From Sphaerisporangium fuscum (lineage in GTDB: Bacteria > Actinomycetota > Actinomycetes > Streptosporangiales > Streptosporangiaceae), in contig NZ_JAHDTF010000019.1 of NCBI RefSeq assembly GCF_018531465.1, positions 124,001 to 188,000 on the forward strand: a stretch of DNA of 64,000 nucleotides. Direction: 5' to 3'. Positions 1 through 7,519 of the stretch are shown piece after piece; the stretch's first letter is position 1, and each line of letters opens with the position of its first letter. The translations under genes and the position numbers were made by a program. The notes beneath the pieces are model-generated. The model saw nothing but the letters and a program-made list of their open reading frames with translations, did not search any database and was not told where the DNA came from.

Positions 1-693
1 GTTGTCCGAGGCCACCAGGGACACGTCCCGGGCGGCGAGCCACCGTCCGCCGTCCCCCGAGAGCCCCGGCTGACCCGACCAGTACTCCTCCCGCGACCGT
101 TCCCACACCACCGGCCAGCCGGTGCGGACGACGGCGACGTCCCCCGGCCGTACATCGGGGACGATCTCCTCCAGCAGGTCGCCGGACACGCGGAAGTCCA
201 CGGGCAGGTGCTCCACCCCGAGGTGCCTCGGCACGTCGAACAGCACCCCCCGCCCCACGACGCCCCCCACGGTCTCGATGCCGCAGCGGGAGGCCCCGTA
301 CGACCGGACGCGCGCGGCCGGGTGCCCGTTGTAGAGCGTCTCTCCGGACCACATGTGGCACAGGGCGTCCATGTGGGTGCTCGTGCCGTGAGGGGTGACG
401 ATCAACGCGTCGTCCGCCATGCTCAGCCCCGCGCCGATCGCGCGGGCGCCCGCCGCGTAGTCGCCGCCGTCCACCGACATGAAATGCTGGGGCAGCGGCC
501 GCCCCTTGAGGTGCGGGACGGTCGTCGGCGCCGGCGACGACGTCGCTCCTCTGATCGGCATCGACAGGCTGACGACCTGGCCGGTGGATGCGGCGCCCAG
601 GGCCTGGAGGACGGCGGCGGGGGTCAGCAGGTTCAGGGTGCCGCGTTGATCGTCTGGGCCGAAGCGCCCCCAGTTGTTAGGCTCGGTGACCAA
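1..693 (-). CDS. Cyclase-family (kynurenine formamidase-like) metal hydrolase, C-terminus off window
   Basis: Partial minus-strand gene; the stop lies left of base 1. The N-terminus contains NNWGRFGPDDQRGTLNLL, typical of the PF04199 cyclase family, and the metal-binding HxDxxxH motif appears as HMDALCH about 113 residues in. Family members hydrolyse formamides, lactones or cyclic amides using a divalent metal. The only sensible start is TTG at 693, which leaves the family N-terminus intact; it lies inside an 18-bp palindrome (689-706), so the transcript may be leaderless or start very close. It is divergent from the beta-lactamase-fold hydrolase at 731 and shares that operator. The substrate cannot be read from the sequence; the context suggests opening of a ring or amide in a catabolic pathway. 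Confidence 0.85.
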   Translation of the reverse strand, partial: MVTEPNNWGRFGPDDQRGTLNLLTPAAVLQALGAASTGQVVSLSMPIRGATSSPAPTTVPHLKGRPLPQHFMSVDGGDYAAGARAIGAGLSMADDALIVTPHGTSTHMDALCHMWSGETLYNGHPAARVRSYGASRCGIETVGGVVGRGVLFDVPRHLGVEHLPVDFRVSGDLLEEIVPDVRPGDVAVVRTGWPVVWERSREEYWSGQPGLSGDGGRWLAARDVSLVASDN

Positions 694-706
694 GCAAGCG
701 CTCCCT
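689..706. promoter_or_regulatory. Operator copy 1 of the ACCAAGC-N4-GCTTGGT family
   Basis: The sequence reads ACCAAGCAAGCGCTCCCT: a perfect left half-site, with GCT conserved on the right. It overlaps the TTG start of the cyclase gene and ends 24 bp before the ATG of the divergent hydrolase, so one bound protein could control both. It belongs to an eight-site family in this window. Confidence 0.6.
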
Positions 707-730
707 TCTACACGAGGTGCGGAGGTTCGG

Positions 731-2020
731 ATGACGGCTCACGGCCACTGCGATCCCCGGTTCGCCCGGGTCCGCGAGGTGTTCGACGACCACTTCGCCA
801 AGGGCGAGGAACTGGGCGCCGCCTTCGCCGTCTTCCTCGACGGCGAGCCGGTGGTCGACCTGTGGGACGGGGTCGCCGACCGGCACACCGGGCGGCCGTG
901 GGAGCGGGACACCCCCGCGCTCGCCTATTCGTGCACCAAGGCGGTCACCGCCACGGCGTTCCTCATGCTCGCCGAGCGGGGGCTCGTCGACGTGCGGGGC
1001 CGCGTCGCGGAGGTGTGGCCCGAGTTCGCGTCCGGCGGCAAGCAGGACATCACCATCGAGCACCTCCTCAGCCACCAGAGCGGCCTGCCGGTGATCGAGG
1101 AGGAGGTCCCGATCGAGGAGTTCGGCGACCAGGCCGCCATCGCCGCGCGGCTCGCCGGGCAGACCCCGATCTGGGAGCCCGGCACCGCGCACGGCTACCA
1201 CGCCCTCACCTACGGCTTCCTCGTCGGCGAGGTGGTGCGCAGGGTGACCGGCAGGACGGTCGGCGAGGTGGTGGCGGACGAGATCGCCGGTCCGCGCGGC
1301 CTCGAGCTCTGGCTCGGCGCGCCCGACGACGTCATCGCCCGCACCGCGCGGCTGTCCGCCGGGCAACGCCTCGCCTCCGGCCGCGCCGACGGCGGCCGTC
1401 CCGAGACAAACGGCGGCCGTCCCGGCGCGGACGGCGGCCGGACGTCCGAGGGAGCCGGAGACGGTGTGCCGGGCACCCGCCCCGCGGGGGCGGCGGCGGG
1501 ACTGCCCGGCAAGGGGCCCGGCGATCCGGTGTACGAGCTGGCGCGCGCCTCGATCGACAAGGACAGCCTGATGAACAGGGCCATGAGCAACCCCAGCCCC
1601 AACAGGCTGAAGGGAGGCGCCAACCACCCGGTGATCATGCGGGCGGGCTGGCCCGCGATGGGCATGATCACCACGGCCCGCGGCCTGGCCGGGTTCTACC
1701 GCGATCTGGTCTCGGGCGACATCCTCAAGCCCGACACCTTGCGGGACGCGCTGCGCCGCCGGGTCGAGGGCCCCGATCGGGTGATGTTCATCGACAGTTC
1801 CTTCGGCCTCGGGTACATGCGCCCCTCGTCGGCGTTCCTGGTCCCGGCGAAGGGAGCCGAGACGGCGTTCGGGCACACCGGCTTCGGTGGCTTCCTCGGC
1901 CTCGGCGACGTCCGTCACGGGCTCGCGATGGGCTACACGATGAACATGATGGCCAACGCGATCGCGGGCAGCCTGCGGGCGTATCGCCTGGCCGAGGCCG
2001 TCTACGATTCGCTCGGCTGA
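731..2020 (+). CDS. Beta-lactamase-fold serine hydrolase/esterase (COG1680)
   Basis: 429 residues. The nucleophile motif SxxK is visible as SCTK (Ser67-Lys70); a Tyr-containing motif follows in HGYHALTYG, and the third-box HTG occurs in FGHTGFGG. This is the class C beta-lactamase/EstB-type fold, which usually acts as an esterase or lactonase rather than in drug resistance. There is no signal peptide, so it is cytoplasmic. ATG at 731 has GGAGG at 721-725. A low-complexity insert with three seven-residue repeats (1389-1451) interrupts the domain between the Tyr and HTG boxes. It is divergently paired with the cyclase gene under the operator at 689. The substrate is unknown; ester or lactone cleavage fits the context. 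Confidence 0.85.
   Translation: MTAHGHCDPRFARVREVFDDHFAKGEELGAAFAVFLDGEPVVDLWDGVADRHTGRPWERDTPALAYSCTKAVTATAFLMLAERGLVDVRGRVAEVWPEFASGGKQDITIEHLLSHQSGLPVIEEEVPIEEFGDQAAIAARLAGQTPIWEPGTAHGYHALTYGFLVGEVVRRVTGRTVGEVVADEIAGPRGLELWLGAPDDVIARTARLSAGQRLASGRADGGRPETNGGRPGADGGRTSEGAGDGVPGTRPAGAAAGLPGKGPGDPVYELARASIDKDSLMNRAMSNPSPNRLKGGANHPVIMRAGWPAMGMITTARGLAGFYRDLVSGDILKPDTLRDALRRRVEGPDRVMFIDSSFGLGYMRPSSAFLVPAKGAETAFGHTGFGGFLGLGDVRHGLAMGYTMNMMANAIAGSLRAYRLAEAVYDSLG
1389..1451 (+). repeat. Three-copy 21-bp in-frame repeat (DGGRPET-type) inside the hydrolase
   Basis: GGCGGCCG recurs at 1391, 1412 and 1433, exactly 21 bp apart, encoding DGGRPET, NGGRPGA and DGGRTSE. The period is a multiple of three, so copy number can change without a frameshift. 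It forms a flexible Gly/Arg-rich loop in the beta-lactamase-fold enzyme. Confidence 0.75.
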
Positions 2021-2037
2021 GCACCGGGCCCCCGCGC

Positions 2038-2799
2038 TCAATGCATCGTGATTCCGCCGCTGACCGACAGGGTCTGGCCGGTGACGTACGCGGCCCGCTC
2101 GGTGCACAGGTACGCCACCAGCCCGGCGACGTCGGCGGGCCGCCCAAGACGCCGCAGCGGTATGCCTTTGGCGATCTTGTCCACCAGGCCCGGCTTCTCG
2201 GCGTCGATCCGCCGGAGCATCGGGGTGTCGGTCGGACCGGGGCAGACGACGTTGCTGGTCACGTTGCCCCGCGCGGCCTCCCTGGCGAGGGTCTTGGCCA
2301 GGCCGAACAGTCCCGCCTTGGTCGCGGCGTACGCGCCCTCGCCCCCCGATCCGGCGCGGGCGCCGTCGGAGGAGATGAAGACCAGCCTGCCCCAGGAGCG
2401 CGCGAGCATCCCGGGGAGCAGCAGGCGGGTGAGCAGCATCGGGGCCCGCAGGTTGACCCTCCACATCAGGTCCCATCCGGCCGGATCACTGCCGGCGAAC
2501 GGCTCCACGATCGACACCCCGGCGTTGTGGACGACGATGTCGACCGGCCCCACCGCGTCACAGAACTCCTGGATGGATCCGGGGTCGGCGAGGTCGACCT
2601 TCGTTCCCACCGCCCCCGCCGCCCCTTCACGGCGGCTCTCCCGCAGGCGCGCGGCGACCTCGGCGGCGCCGGCCCCGTCCACGTCCGCGACGACCACGCC
2701 GGCTCCGAGCGCGACCAGGTCGGCGCAGATGGCGGCCCCGATCGCCCCCGCTCCCCCGGTCACCACCGCGGTGCGCCCGCCCAGCCACAATCCGTCCAT
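2038..2799 (-). CDS. Short-chain dehydrogenase/reductase, BadH-like 3-hydroxyacyl-CoA dehydrogenase
   Basis: 253 residues, classical SDR. The dinucleotide-binding TGGAGAIG is near residue 14, NNAG appears as HNAG, catalytic Ser lies in FISSDG and the YxxxK motif is YAATK. The C-terminus TGQTLSVSGGITM resembles 2-hydroxycyclohexanecarboxyl-CoA dehydrogenase (BadH) and related enzymes, suggesting oxidation of a hydroxyl in a CoA-bound alicyclic or branched acid. ATG at 2799 is chosen because it precedes the Rossmann strand by the usual distance; GTG at 2802 is an alternative. An operator palindrome lies 20 bp upstream, and the isochorismatase-like gene is immediately upstream on the same strand. 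Exact substrate inferred only. Confidence 0.85.
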   Translation of the reverse strand: MDGLWLGGRTAVVTGGAGAIGAAICADLVALGAGVVVADVDGAGAAEVAARLRESRREGAAGAVGTKVDLADPGSIQEFCDAVGPVDIVVHNAGVSIVEPFAGSDPAGWDLMWRVNLRAPMLLTRLLLPGMLARSWGRLVFISSDGARAGSGGEGAYAATKAGLFGLAKTLAREAARGNVTSNVVCPGPTDTPMLRRIDAEKPGLVDKIAKGIPLRRLGRPADVAGLVAYLCTERAAYVTGQTLSVSGGITMH

Positions 2800-2818
2800 C
2801 ACACCTCGAACCCTAGCA

Positions 2819-2836
2819 ACCAAGCACTTGCTCAGC
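2819..2836. promoter_or_regulatory. Operator copy 2 of the ACCAAGC-N4-GCTTGGT family
   Basis: ACCAAGCACTTGCTCAGC: perfect left half, GCT on the right. It lies 20 bp upstream of the SDR start and overlaps the stop codon of the preceding hydrolase gene (2832), so the SDR probably has its own regulated promoter. Confidence 0.6.
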
Positions 2837-3476
2837 CAGAGTGGCGGTCCTCCCGCGCACCCCAGACGCCGACGAGCTCGGCGGTCTTCGCTCTCGCGGC
2901 CAGAAGGCCGATCGTGTGCTCCAGGACGGCTTCGGCGTAGGACTCGGGGAAACCGGCCACGGCGTCGGTGATCACGACCGCCCGGTAGCCGAGGTTGACC
3001 GCCTCCAGGGCCAGGCCGGGGATGCCGAGGTTGAGGGAGACCCCGGCGGCCACGACGGTCGAGACGTCCAGCGAGCGCAGGAGCATGTCCAGGGACGTCC
3101 CGGTGAAGGGCGAGAAGCCGTGGCCGCGCCGCGACTCCAGGTCCGACGGGTCCCACAGGCCGGGGACGACCTCCACCGCGCCGGTGCCCTCCAGCATGTG
3201 CGCGGGGTCCTTCAGCAGGACGGTGATGAACGGGCTGTTGCGCGCGTGCGAGCCGGCCCGGTCGGGCCGGAAGGCGGCGGTGCAGTGGACGACCGGCACC
3301 CCGGCCGCACGGGCGGCTTCCAGCAGGGCGTGGGTGTTGGCGATCACGCCGACCCGGTCGCAGGCCTTCACCAGCTCCGGAAACCGCGCCAGGTCCCCGA
3401 CCACGCCGCGCTGCATCTCCATCACCAGCACCGCCGTACGGCCGGGCGCCACCATCGCCCCGAGATCCACCGGCAT
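2832..3476 (-). CDS. Isochorismatase-like (cysteine-hydrolase fold) protein lacking the catalytic Cys
   Basis: 214 residues. The fold is recognisable from LVMEMQRGVVG near the N-terminus (the usual D of DxQ is E), the basic-to-phenylalanine segment RRGHGFSPFTGTSLD, and AGVSLNLGIPG followed by NLGYRAVVITDAVAG. At the position where nicotinamidases carry the nucleophilic Cys, this protein has Gly (NLGIPG). From memory a subfamily with this pattern exists in actinobacteria, and isochorismatases of the EntB/PhzD type also work without the Cys, so it need not be dead. ATG 3476 has GGAG upstream. An operator lies about 95 bp upstream. Function within the pathway is unknown. Confidence 0.8.
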   Translation of the reverse strand: MPVDLGAMVAPGRTAVLVMEMQRGVVGDLARFPELVKACDRVGVIANTHALLEAARAAGVPVVHCTAAFRPDRAGSHARNSPFITVLLKDPAHMLEGTGAVEVVPGLWDPSDLESRRGHGFSPFTGTSLDMLLRSLDVSTVVAAGVSLNLGIPGLALEAVNLGYRAVVITDAVAGFPESYAEAVLEHTIGLLAARAKTAELVGVWGAREDRHSG

Positions 3477-3570
3477 GATCGTGTCTCCTTCCGAGCGGCC
3501 CCACTCCCTCGCCGGCCAGAGGCGATCGAGGCGCGCAGCCCTCGCACAGGGGCCCGGCCCGACTGTACCT

Positions 3571-3588
3571 ACCTAGCACTTGTTCGGC
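3571..3588. promoter_or_regulatory. Operator copy 3 (weaker) of the ACCAAGC-N4-GCTTGGT family
   Basis: ACCTAGCACTTGTTCGGC: one mismatch in the left half and G-TTCGG on the right. It is 95 bp upstream of the isochorismatase-like start. It shares the inner AGCACTT with copy 2. Confidence 0.5.
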
Positions 3589-3664
3589 TAGCCACCCATC
3601 GCAGCAGAAGACGATCTCCGGCCGAGCCCCCCGCGGACGCCTCTCCCGGAACCCGCGGTCAGGA

Positions 3665-4153
3665 CTAGTGGAAGCCGGGGACCACCAGAGCACCGGACCA
3701 TGCCCGGTAGCTATAGGTGTGTCGGAGACGAGCCTGCCCGCCTCCGACGGGCGGAGGGTGGCCTACGTGGCGTCCGACGGTCAGGAAGGGACCGATGGCG
3801 TGGAGGCCGGGCACCACATGCTCGCCACCGTCGACGTCACGACGGGCAGGACGCTGACCAAGGTCAGGTTCCGCGGCGTCCCCGAGGACGTCCGGCGGCT
3901 CGGAGGTCACCTTCACCCTGGAGAACCAGCCCGCCCTCTGCTCGGCGAGGAAGACCCGTATGAGGATCACCCGGACATAGGCGTCCATGTCGTCCGCCGC
4001 GCGGGCCCGGCGCCACTTGACGTAGAGCCTCGTGATCGTCGTCTGGACGAGGTCGTCGGCCCGATGCCAGTCCTGGCACAACAGGTAGGCGGTACGCCGC
4101 AGCCACTGCAGCCGCCCGCCGACGTAGGCCGTGTACTCCTCATCGGAACTCAT
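3665..4153 (-). pseudogene. Truncated SigE-family ECF sigma factor (region 2 only)
   Basis: ATG 4153 has GGGAG upstream. The first ~90 residues (to about base 3880) are a good ECF sigma region 2: DEEYTAYV, RRTAYLLCQDWHRADDLVQ, and a region ending FLAEQRAGWFSR. After that the frame runs into unrelated sequence antisense to the propeller fragment and ends at 3665. Region 4, needed for -35 recognition, is missing, so the product cannot be a working sigma factor. In related genomes such genes are followed by a propeller membrane protein; here remnants of both survive head-on, as expected after an inversion or deletion. Confidence 0.7.
3716..3900 (+). pseudogene. Fragment of a TolB/WD-like beta-propeller protein
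   Basis: The plus-strand reading contains ASDGRRVAYVASDG and HHMLATVDVTTGRTLTKVR, which look like one blade of the propeller domain found in membrane proteins encoded next to SigE-type sigma factors in actinomycetes. There is no start, membrane segment or remaining propeller, and homology stops near 3900 where the sigma remnant begins on the other strand. Interpreted as a leftover from a rearrangement; assignment is from residue patterns only. Confidence 0.45.
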
Positions 4154-4268
4154 AGGGCTCCCAGGAAAGTAGCTTCACATCCCGGGAGATGCCGCCGGCC
4201 CGCCGACGGGTTGCATCGCGGTGTCGCCGGATTCGTCCGCCGTGCCGGCGTCTCCCATGCTTCCCTGT

Positions 4269-4286
4269 ACCAAGCCATTGCTCGGT
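4269..4286. promoter_or_regulatory. Operator copy 4 of the ACCAAGC-N4-GCTTGGT family (orphan)
   Basis: ACCAAGCCATTGCTCGGT is the most symmetrical copy: 13 of 14 half-site bases match the consensus. It lies 116 bp upstream of the broken sigma gene and 161 bp upstream of the kinase gene, neither an expected target. It may be the promoter of a gene lost in the rearrangement. Confidence 0.55.
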
Positions 4287-4377
4287 TTGCCGGAAAAGCT
4301 ACCGAGACCTTGACATATGCTGAACCGGCATACCTTCCGTAATTGAATCGTCACAGTGGTGATCTACCAAACTCGTG

Positions 4378-4406
4378 ACAACAGGCGGTTCCGGTGAGAC
4401 CGTCGT
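4378..4406 (+). promoter_or_regulatory. Possible ECF-type promoter for the Ser/Thr kinase
   Basis: ACAACA (4378-4383), a 17-bp spacer, then CGTCGT (4401-4406), 41 bp before the kinase ATG. A similar ACAACA-N16-CGTCTA lies upstream of the cluster at 42479. AAC and CGTC cores are typical of ECF sigma promoters, but no transcript evidence exists. A TTGACA at 4310-4315 has only a weak -10. Confidence 0.3.
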
Positions 4407-4446
4407 CTGGGGAGTCAGGAGCTTTGGTCACTCCGAGGGGACAACG

Positions 4447-6882
4447 ATGGACGCCTGGACCGTTCCGGGGTACCGGGAAGAACGTGTGCTCGGCACCGGC
4501 GGCAGCGGCCGGGTCGTACTGGCCACCTACAGCGGCACGGGCGCCCATGTGGCGATCAAATACCTGAGCGACGAGCTCCGGGCCGATCCGCGTTTCCTGG
4601 CCGCCTTCCGCGAGGAGGCGCGCACGATGGTCGAGATCAGTGATCCGAACATCGTCCGCTTCTACGAGTACGTCGAGAGCCCGCTGGGCGCGGCCATCGT
4701 GATGGAGCTCGTCGACGGCGTCTCGCTGCGCGCGATCCTCCGCGAGCACGGGTCCACCAGCCCCGAGGCCGCGCTGGTGGTGCTGAAGGGCTCGCTGCTC
4801 GGGCTGTCGGCCGCGCACGCCGCCGGCATCGTCCACCGCGACTACAAGCCCGAGAACGTCCTGGTCCAGCCCGACGGCTTCAGCAAGCTGGCCGACTTCG
4901 GCATCGCCACGCCCGCCGGCAGCCCTGGCACGCCGTCGGGCACCCCGCCGTACATGGCGCCCGAGCAGTGGAACGGCGCCCCGGCCGGTCCGGCGACCGA
5001 CGTCTACGCCGCGACGTGCGTCTTCTTCGAGTGCCTCACCGGGCACAGGCCCTACCGTGGCGATCACCCGGCGGCGCTGATGCACCAGCACCAGAGCGGC
5101 GCGATCCCCGTCGAGGCCGTGCCGGGCTCGGTACGCATGCTGGTGGCCCGCGGTCTCGCCAAGAATCCCGCCGACCGTCCCACGTCGGCCGCCACGTTCG
5201 TCGCGGAGCTGGAGACGGCGGCGCTCGCGGCCTACGGCCCGGAGTGGGAGGACCGCGGGCGCCGCCACCTGGCCGAGCTGGCCGCCCTTCTGGCGCTGTT
5301 CTTCCCGCTCTCCGAGCAACAGCCGCAGGCGAGCACGAGCCTGGCCCGCACGGTGCTGCGCCGGCCGCTCAAGAACGGCCGCCTGCTCGCCGGCACCGTC
5401 GGAGCCGGCATCCTCGCGGTGGGCGTGGTCATCGCCGTGCTGGCCGCCAACCGCCACGACACGCCGGTACGCGACGTGGCGCTGACGAAGCCGACGGCGC
5501 GGGCGCAGGTGAACGACCCGGCCGGCGATCCGACCAAGGCGCTCGCCAAGAAGCCCCTGACGCCGAGCCCGGGGCACCCGGCGACCACCGATCCGCGGCC
5601 TCCGGCCTCCACCCGCCCCGCCACGGTGCCCAGCCGCACGCACACGGCCGCGCCGAGCCACACGGCCTCTCCCACCCACACGCCGCCGCACACCCCGACG
5701 CCGAAGCCGACCCCGACTCCGAAGCCGACGCCGACCCCCACACCCACTCCCACTCCGACGCCCACGCCGCAGGCGGTGAGCGATCTGGCGGTGACCGGGT
5801 TCGACGGCCGTACGGCGACGGTCACCCTGCGCGCCTCGACCGCGCAGAACGTCACGCTGACGGTGCGGTTCGCCGAGGGGCGGTCGCGGTCGGAGCTGAC
5901 GCCGGGGAGTACGAAGACGCTGGCGCTGACCGGTGCGACGTCCTACACGCGGTCGGTGGACGGCGGCTTCGCCCCGCCGCCCTGCGGCACGACGGTGTAC
6001 CGGCAGGTGACGGTCTCGACGTCGCCGAAGGCCGCCGACGGGGCCGACAGCAGGATCGTCTCGGTGAAGGGCGAGGCGTGCGCGCCGCCCTCGGTGCGCA
6101 ACCTCTCCCTCGGCTGGAACGGCCGCACGGCGTCCGTCGGGGTGCGCACCGACGGTCCCGGCGCGGTGCGCCTGGCGGCCGAGTTCACGCGCCGGGAAGG
6201 CGAGGGCACGGCCAAGGTCGTCGACCAGGCGAGCCGCACGCTGTCCGGCGACACCGCCTACGACCTGTCGCTGGCGGGCGACCTCGGCGACGTGCCCTGC
6301 GGCACGGTCGCGTACTTCGGCGTGCGGGTGACCACGCAGCCCGCCGCCGCCAACGGCGCGCAGTCGAAGGAAGTGCGGGTCGTCGGGCCGAGGTGCGCGC
6401 CGCCGACGGTCTCGATCACCTCGTGGAACGGCACCGCCGCGACGGTCAGGGTGCGCAGCTCGACCACCGGCCCGGTGAAGCTCACCGTGGGCTTCACGCA
6501 GACCGTCACCATCGGTGAACGCACCGTCCAGCACACCGACGGGCGCCAGGAGACCCTGTCCGGCGGCACGGCGTACGACCGCACCTACTCCGTCCGGTTC
6601 GGCAGCGTCGCCCGGTGCGGGTACGTGGACGCGAGAAGGGTCTCGGTGCACGTCGAGTCGGCCCTCGGGTCGGCGGACGACAGCGGCAAGGTGGTGCGGC
6701 GGGGCGTCCCCTGCACGGAGCCGACCAAGGAGCCGACGAAGGAGCCGACGAAGGAGCCCACGAAGGAGCCGACCAAGGAGCCCACCCGCGAGCCGACGCG
6801 GGAGCCCACCCACGAGCCCACCAAGGAACCGACGCACGAGCCTCCCACGAAGGAGCCCACCGTCGAGCCGACGATCGACTGA
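4447..6882 (+). CDS. Transmembrane Ser/Thr protein kinase (Hanks type) with repeated extracellular domains
   Basis: 811 residues. Kinase domain at about 9-270: glycine loop GTGGSG (16-21), VAIK with Lys38, HRDYKPEN with Asp132, DFG at 150-152, then GTPPYMAPEQ. One membrane helix lies near 315-337 (GAGILAVGVVIAVLAA). A Pro/Thr-rich linker (about 360-440) leads to three ~100-residue beta-type repeats, each with a core like GRTATVTLRAS and a closing Cys, then a 13-unit EPTK-type tail. The kinase is cytoplasmic and the repeats are outside, so it probably senses a cell-wall or surface signal. ATG 4447 has GAGGGG at the right distance. The divergence of HRDL to HRDY is unusual but not in a catalytic position. 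Confidence 0.92.
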   Translation: MDAWTVPGYREERVLGTGGSGRVVLATYSGTGAHVAIKYLSDELRADPRFLAAFREEARTMVEISDPNIVRFYEYVESPLGAAIVMELVDGVSLRAILREHGSTSPEAALVVLKGSLLGLSAAHAAGIVHRDYKPENVLVQPDGFSKLADFGIATPAGSPGTPSGTPPYMAPEQWNGAPAGPATDVYAATCVFFECLTGHRPYRGDHPAALMHQHQSGAIPVEAVPGSVRMLVARGLAKNPADRPTSAATFVAELETAALAAYGPEWEDRGRRHLAELAALLALFFPLSEQQPQASTSLARTVLRRPLKNGRLLAGTVGAGILAVGVVIAVLAANRHDTPVRDVALTKPTARAQVNDPAGDPTKALAKKPLTPSPGHPATTDPRPPASTRPATVPSRTHTAAPSHTASPTHTPPHTPTPKPTPTPKPTPTPTPTPTPTPTPQAVSDLAVTGFDGRTATVTLRASTAQNVTLTVRFAEGRSRSELTPGSTKTLALTGATSYTRSVDGGFAPPPCGTTVYRQVTVSTSPKAADGADSRIVSVKGEACAPPSVRNLSLGWNGRTASVGVRTDGPGAVRLAAEFTRREGEGTAKVVDQASRTLSGDTAYDLSLAGDLGDVPCGTVAYFGVRVTTQPAAANGAQSKEVRVVGPRCAPPTVSITSWNGTAATVRVRSSTTGPVKLTVGFTQTVTIGERTVQHTDGRQETLSGGTAYDRTYSVRFGSVARCGYVDARRVSVHVESALGSADDSGKVVRRGVPCTEPTKEPTKEPTKEPTKEPTKEPTREPTREPTHEPTKEPTHEPPTKEPTVEPTID
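6718..6879 (+). repeat. EPT(K/R/H) tetrapeptide tandem repeat at the kinase C-terminus
   Basis: About thirteen 12-bp units encoding EPTK, EPTR or EPTH, with one five-residue unit (EPPTK). The repeat makes a charged, Pro-rich, likely extended extracellular tail, perhaps for wall spanning. The in-frame 12-bp period allows length change without frameshift. Confidence 0.85.
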
Positions 6883-6897
6883 CGCGGACACGGGGGT

Positions 6898-6930
6898 GGG
6901 CGGGCGGGTCGTGAGGGGGCCCGCCCGCCC
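6898..6930 (+). terminator. Hairpin terminator after the kinase gene
   Basis: GGGCGGGCGGG (6898-6908) pairs perfectly with CCCGCCCGCCC (6920-6930) around an 11-nt loop, 16 bp past the stop. No U tract follows, as is usual in high-GC actinomycetes. Confidence 0.65.
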
Positions 6931-7126
6931 ATCGCGCCGCACCCGGCACCCGACCGGCCCAGCCCCCAGTGCGGCAGTCGTCCCCTGTCCAGGGTGTCGC
7001 CGGGCGGCCGGCGGACCGGGGTGGACTGACCCGGGGCCGGGGTTGTGGCAGGGGTGGCCCGAAGTGGTCGAATGGCGGGGTACCCGAACGTGATCGAATA
7101 GCGGCACTCCTGGACCTTGTCGGACA

Positions 7127-7144
7127 ACCAAGCGTGCGCTAGCT
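7127..7144. promoter_or_regulatory. Operator copy 5 of the ACCAAGC-N4-GCTTGGT family
   Basis: ACCAAGCGTGCGCTAGCT. Its first 16 bases are identical to the complement of the site at 26342-26357, upstream of the acyl-CoA dehydrogenases. It ends 9 bp before the ATG at 7154, so binding would block transcription start or ribosome access for the five-gene operon. Confidence 0.65.
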
Positions 7145-7153
7145 TGGCTTGCG

Positions 7154-7519
7154 ATGAGCGGTGACACCTCGCCTTACTGGGACGCCTGCCGCCGCGGCGA
7201 GCTGGTCGTCCAGGCCTGCGCGGCCTGCGGCCGCCGGGTGCACCTGCCCGCCGCCGAATGCCCCTACTGCGGGACGCCCGGCCCGCCGTTCGCGCCCGTC
7301 TCAGGAGACGGGCTCGTGCACACCTTCACGGTCGTGCACCGGAGCTTCGTCCCGGAGTTCCGGGGACGCGAACCGTACGTGCTGGCCTGGGTCGACCTGC
7401 CGGAGGGCGCACGGGCGTTCGGGCGGGTGGTGGGGTGCCCACCGGAACGGGTGCGCATCGGCATGCCCGTGCGGGTCACCTTCGACGACGACGATCTACC
7501 ACAGTGGAGGCCGGCGTGA
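7154..7519 (+). CDS. DUF35-type Zn-ribbon/OB-fold acyl-CoA-associated protein
   Basis: 121 residues. A rubredoxin-like zinc ribbon with CAAC and CPYC (residues ~20-39) is followed by an OB-fold region (HTFTVVHRSF, PYVLAWVDLPEGARAFGRVVG). Members usually partner a thiolase or ketosteroid/acyl-CoA enzyme and help bind or channel CoA thioesters. No thiolase is in this window, so the partner must be elsewhere, or this copy serves the CoA ligases of its operon. First gene of the 7154-12457 operon; its stop overlaps the GTG start of the next gene by 4 bp. An operator lies directly upstream. Confidence 0.88.
   Translation: MSGDTSPYWDACRRGELVVQACAACGRRVHLPAAECPYCGTPGPPFAPVSGDGLVHTFTVVHRSFVPEFRGREPYVLAWVDLPEGARAFGRVVGCPPERVRIGMPVRVTFDDDDLPQWRPA

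Noticed and set aside
2819..2832. Match to the mycobacterial KstR2 pattern AnCAAGnnCTTGnT
   Set aside because: The match is exact for this one site but its symmetry centre differs from that shared by all eight palindromes, and the other seven do not match; treated as coincidence.
6718..6879. CRISPR-like array
   Set aside because: The 12-bp units are in frame, contiguous and encode EPTK repeats; there are no unique spacers.
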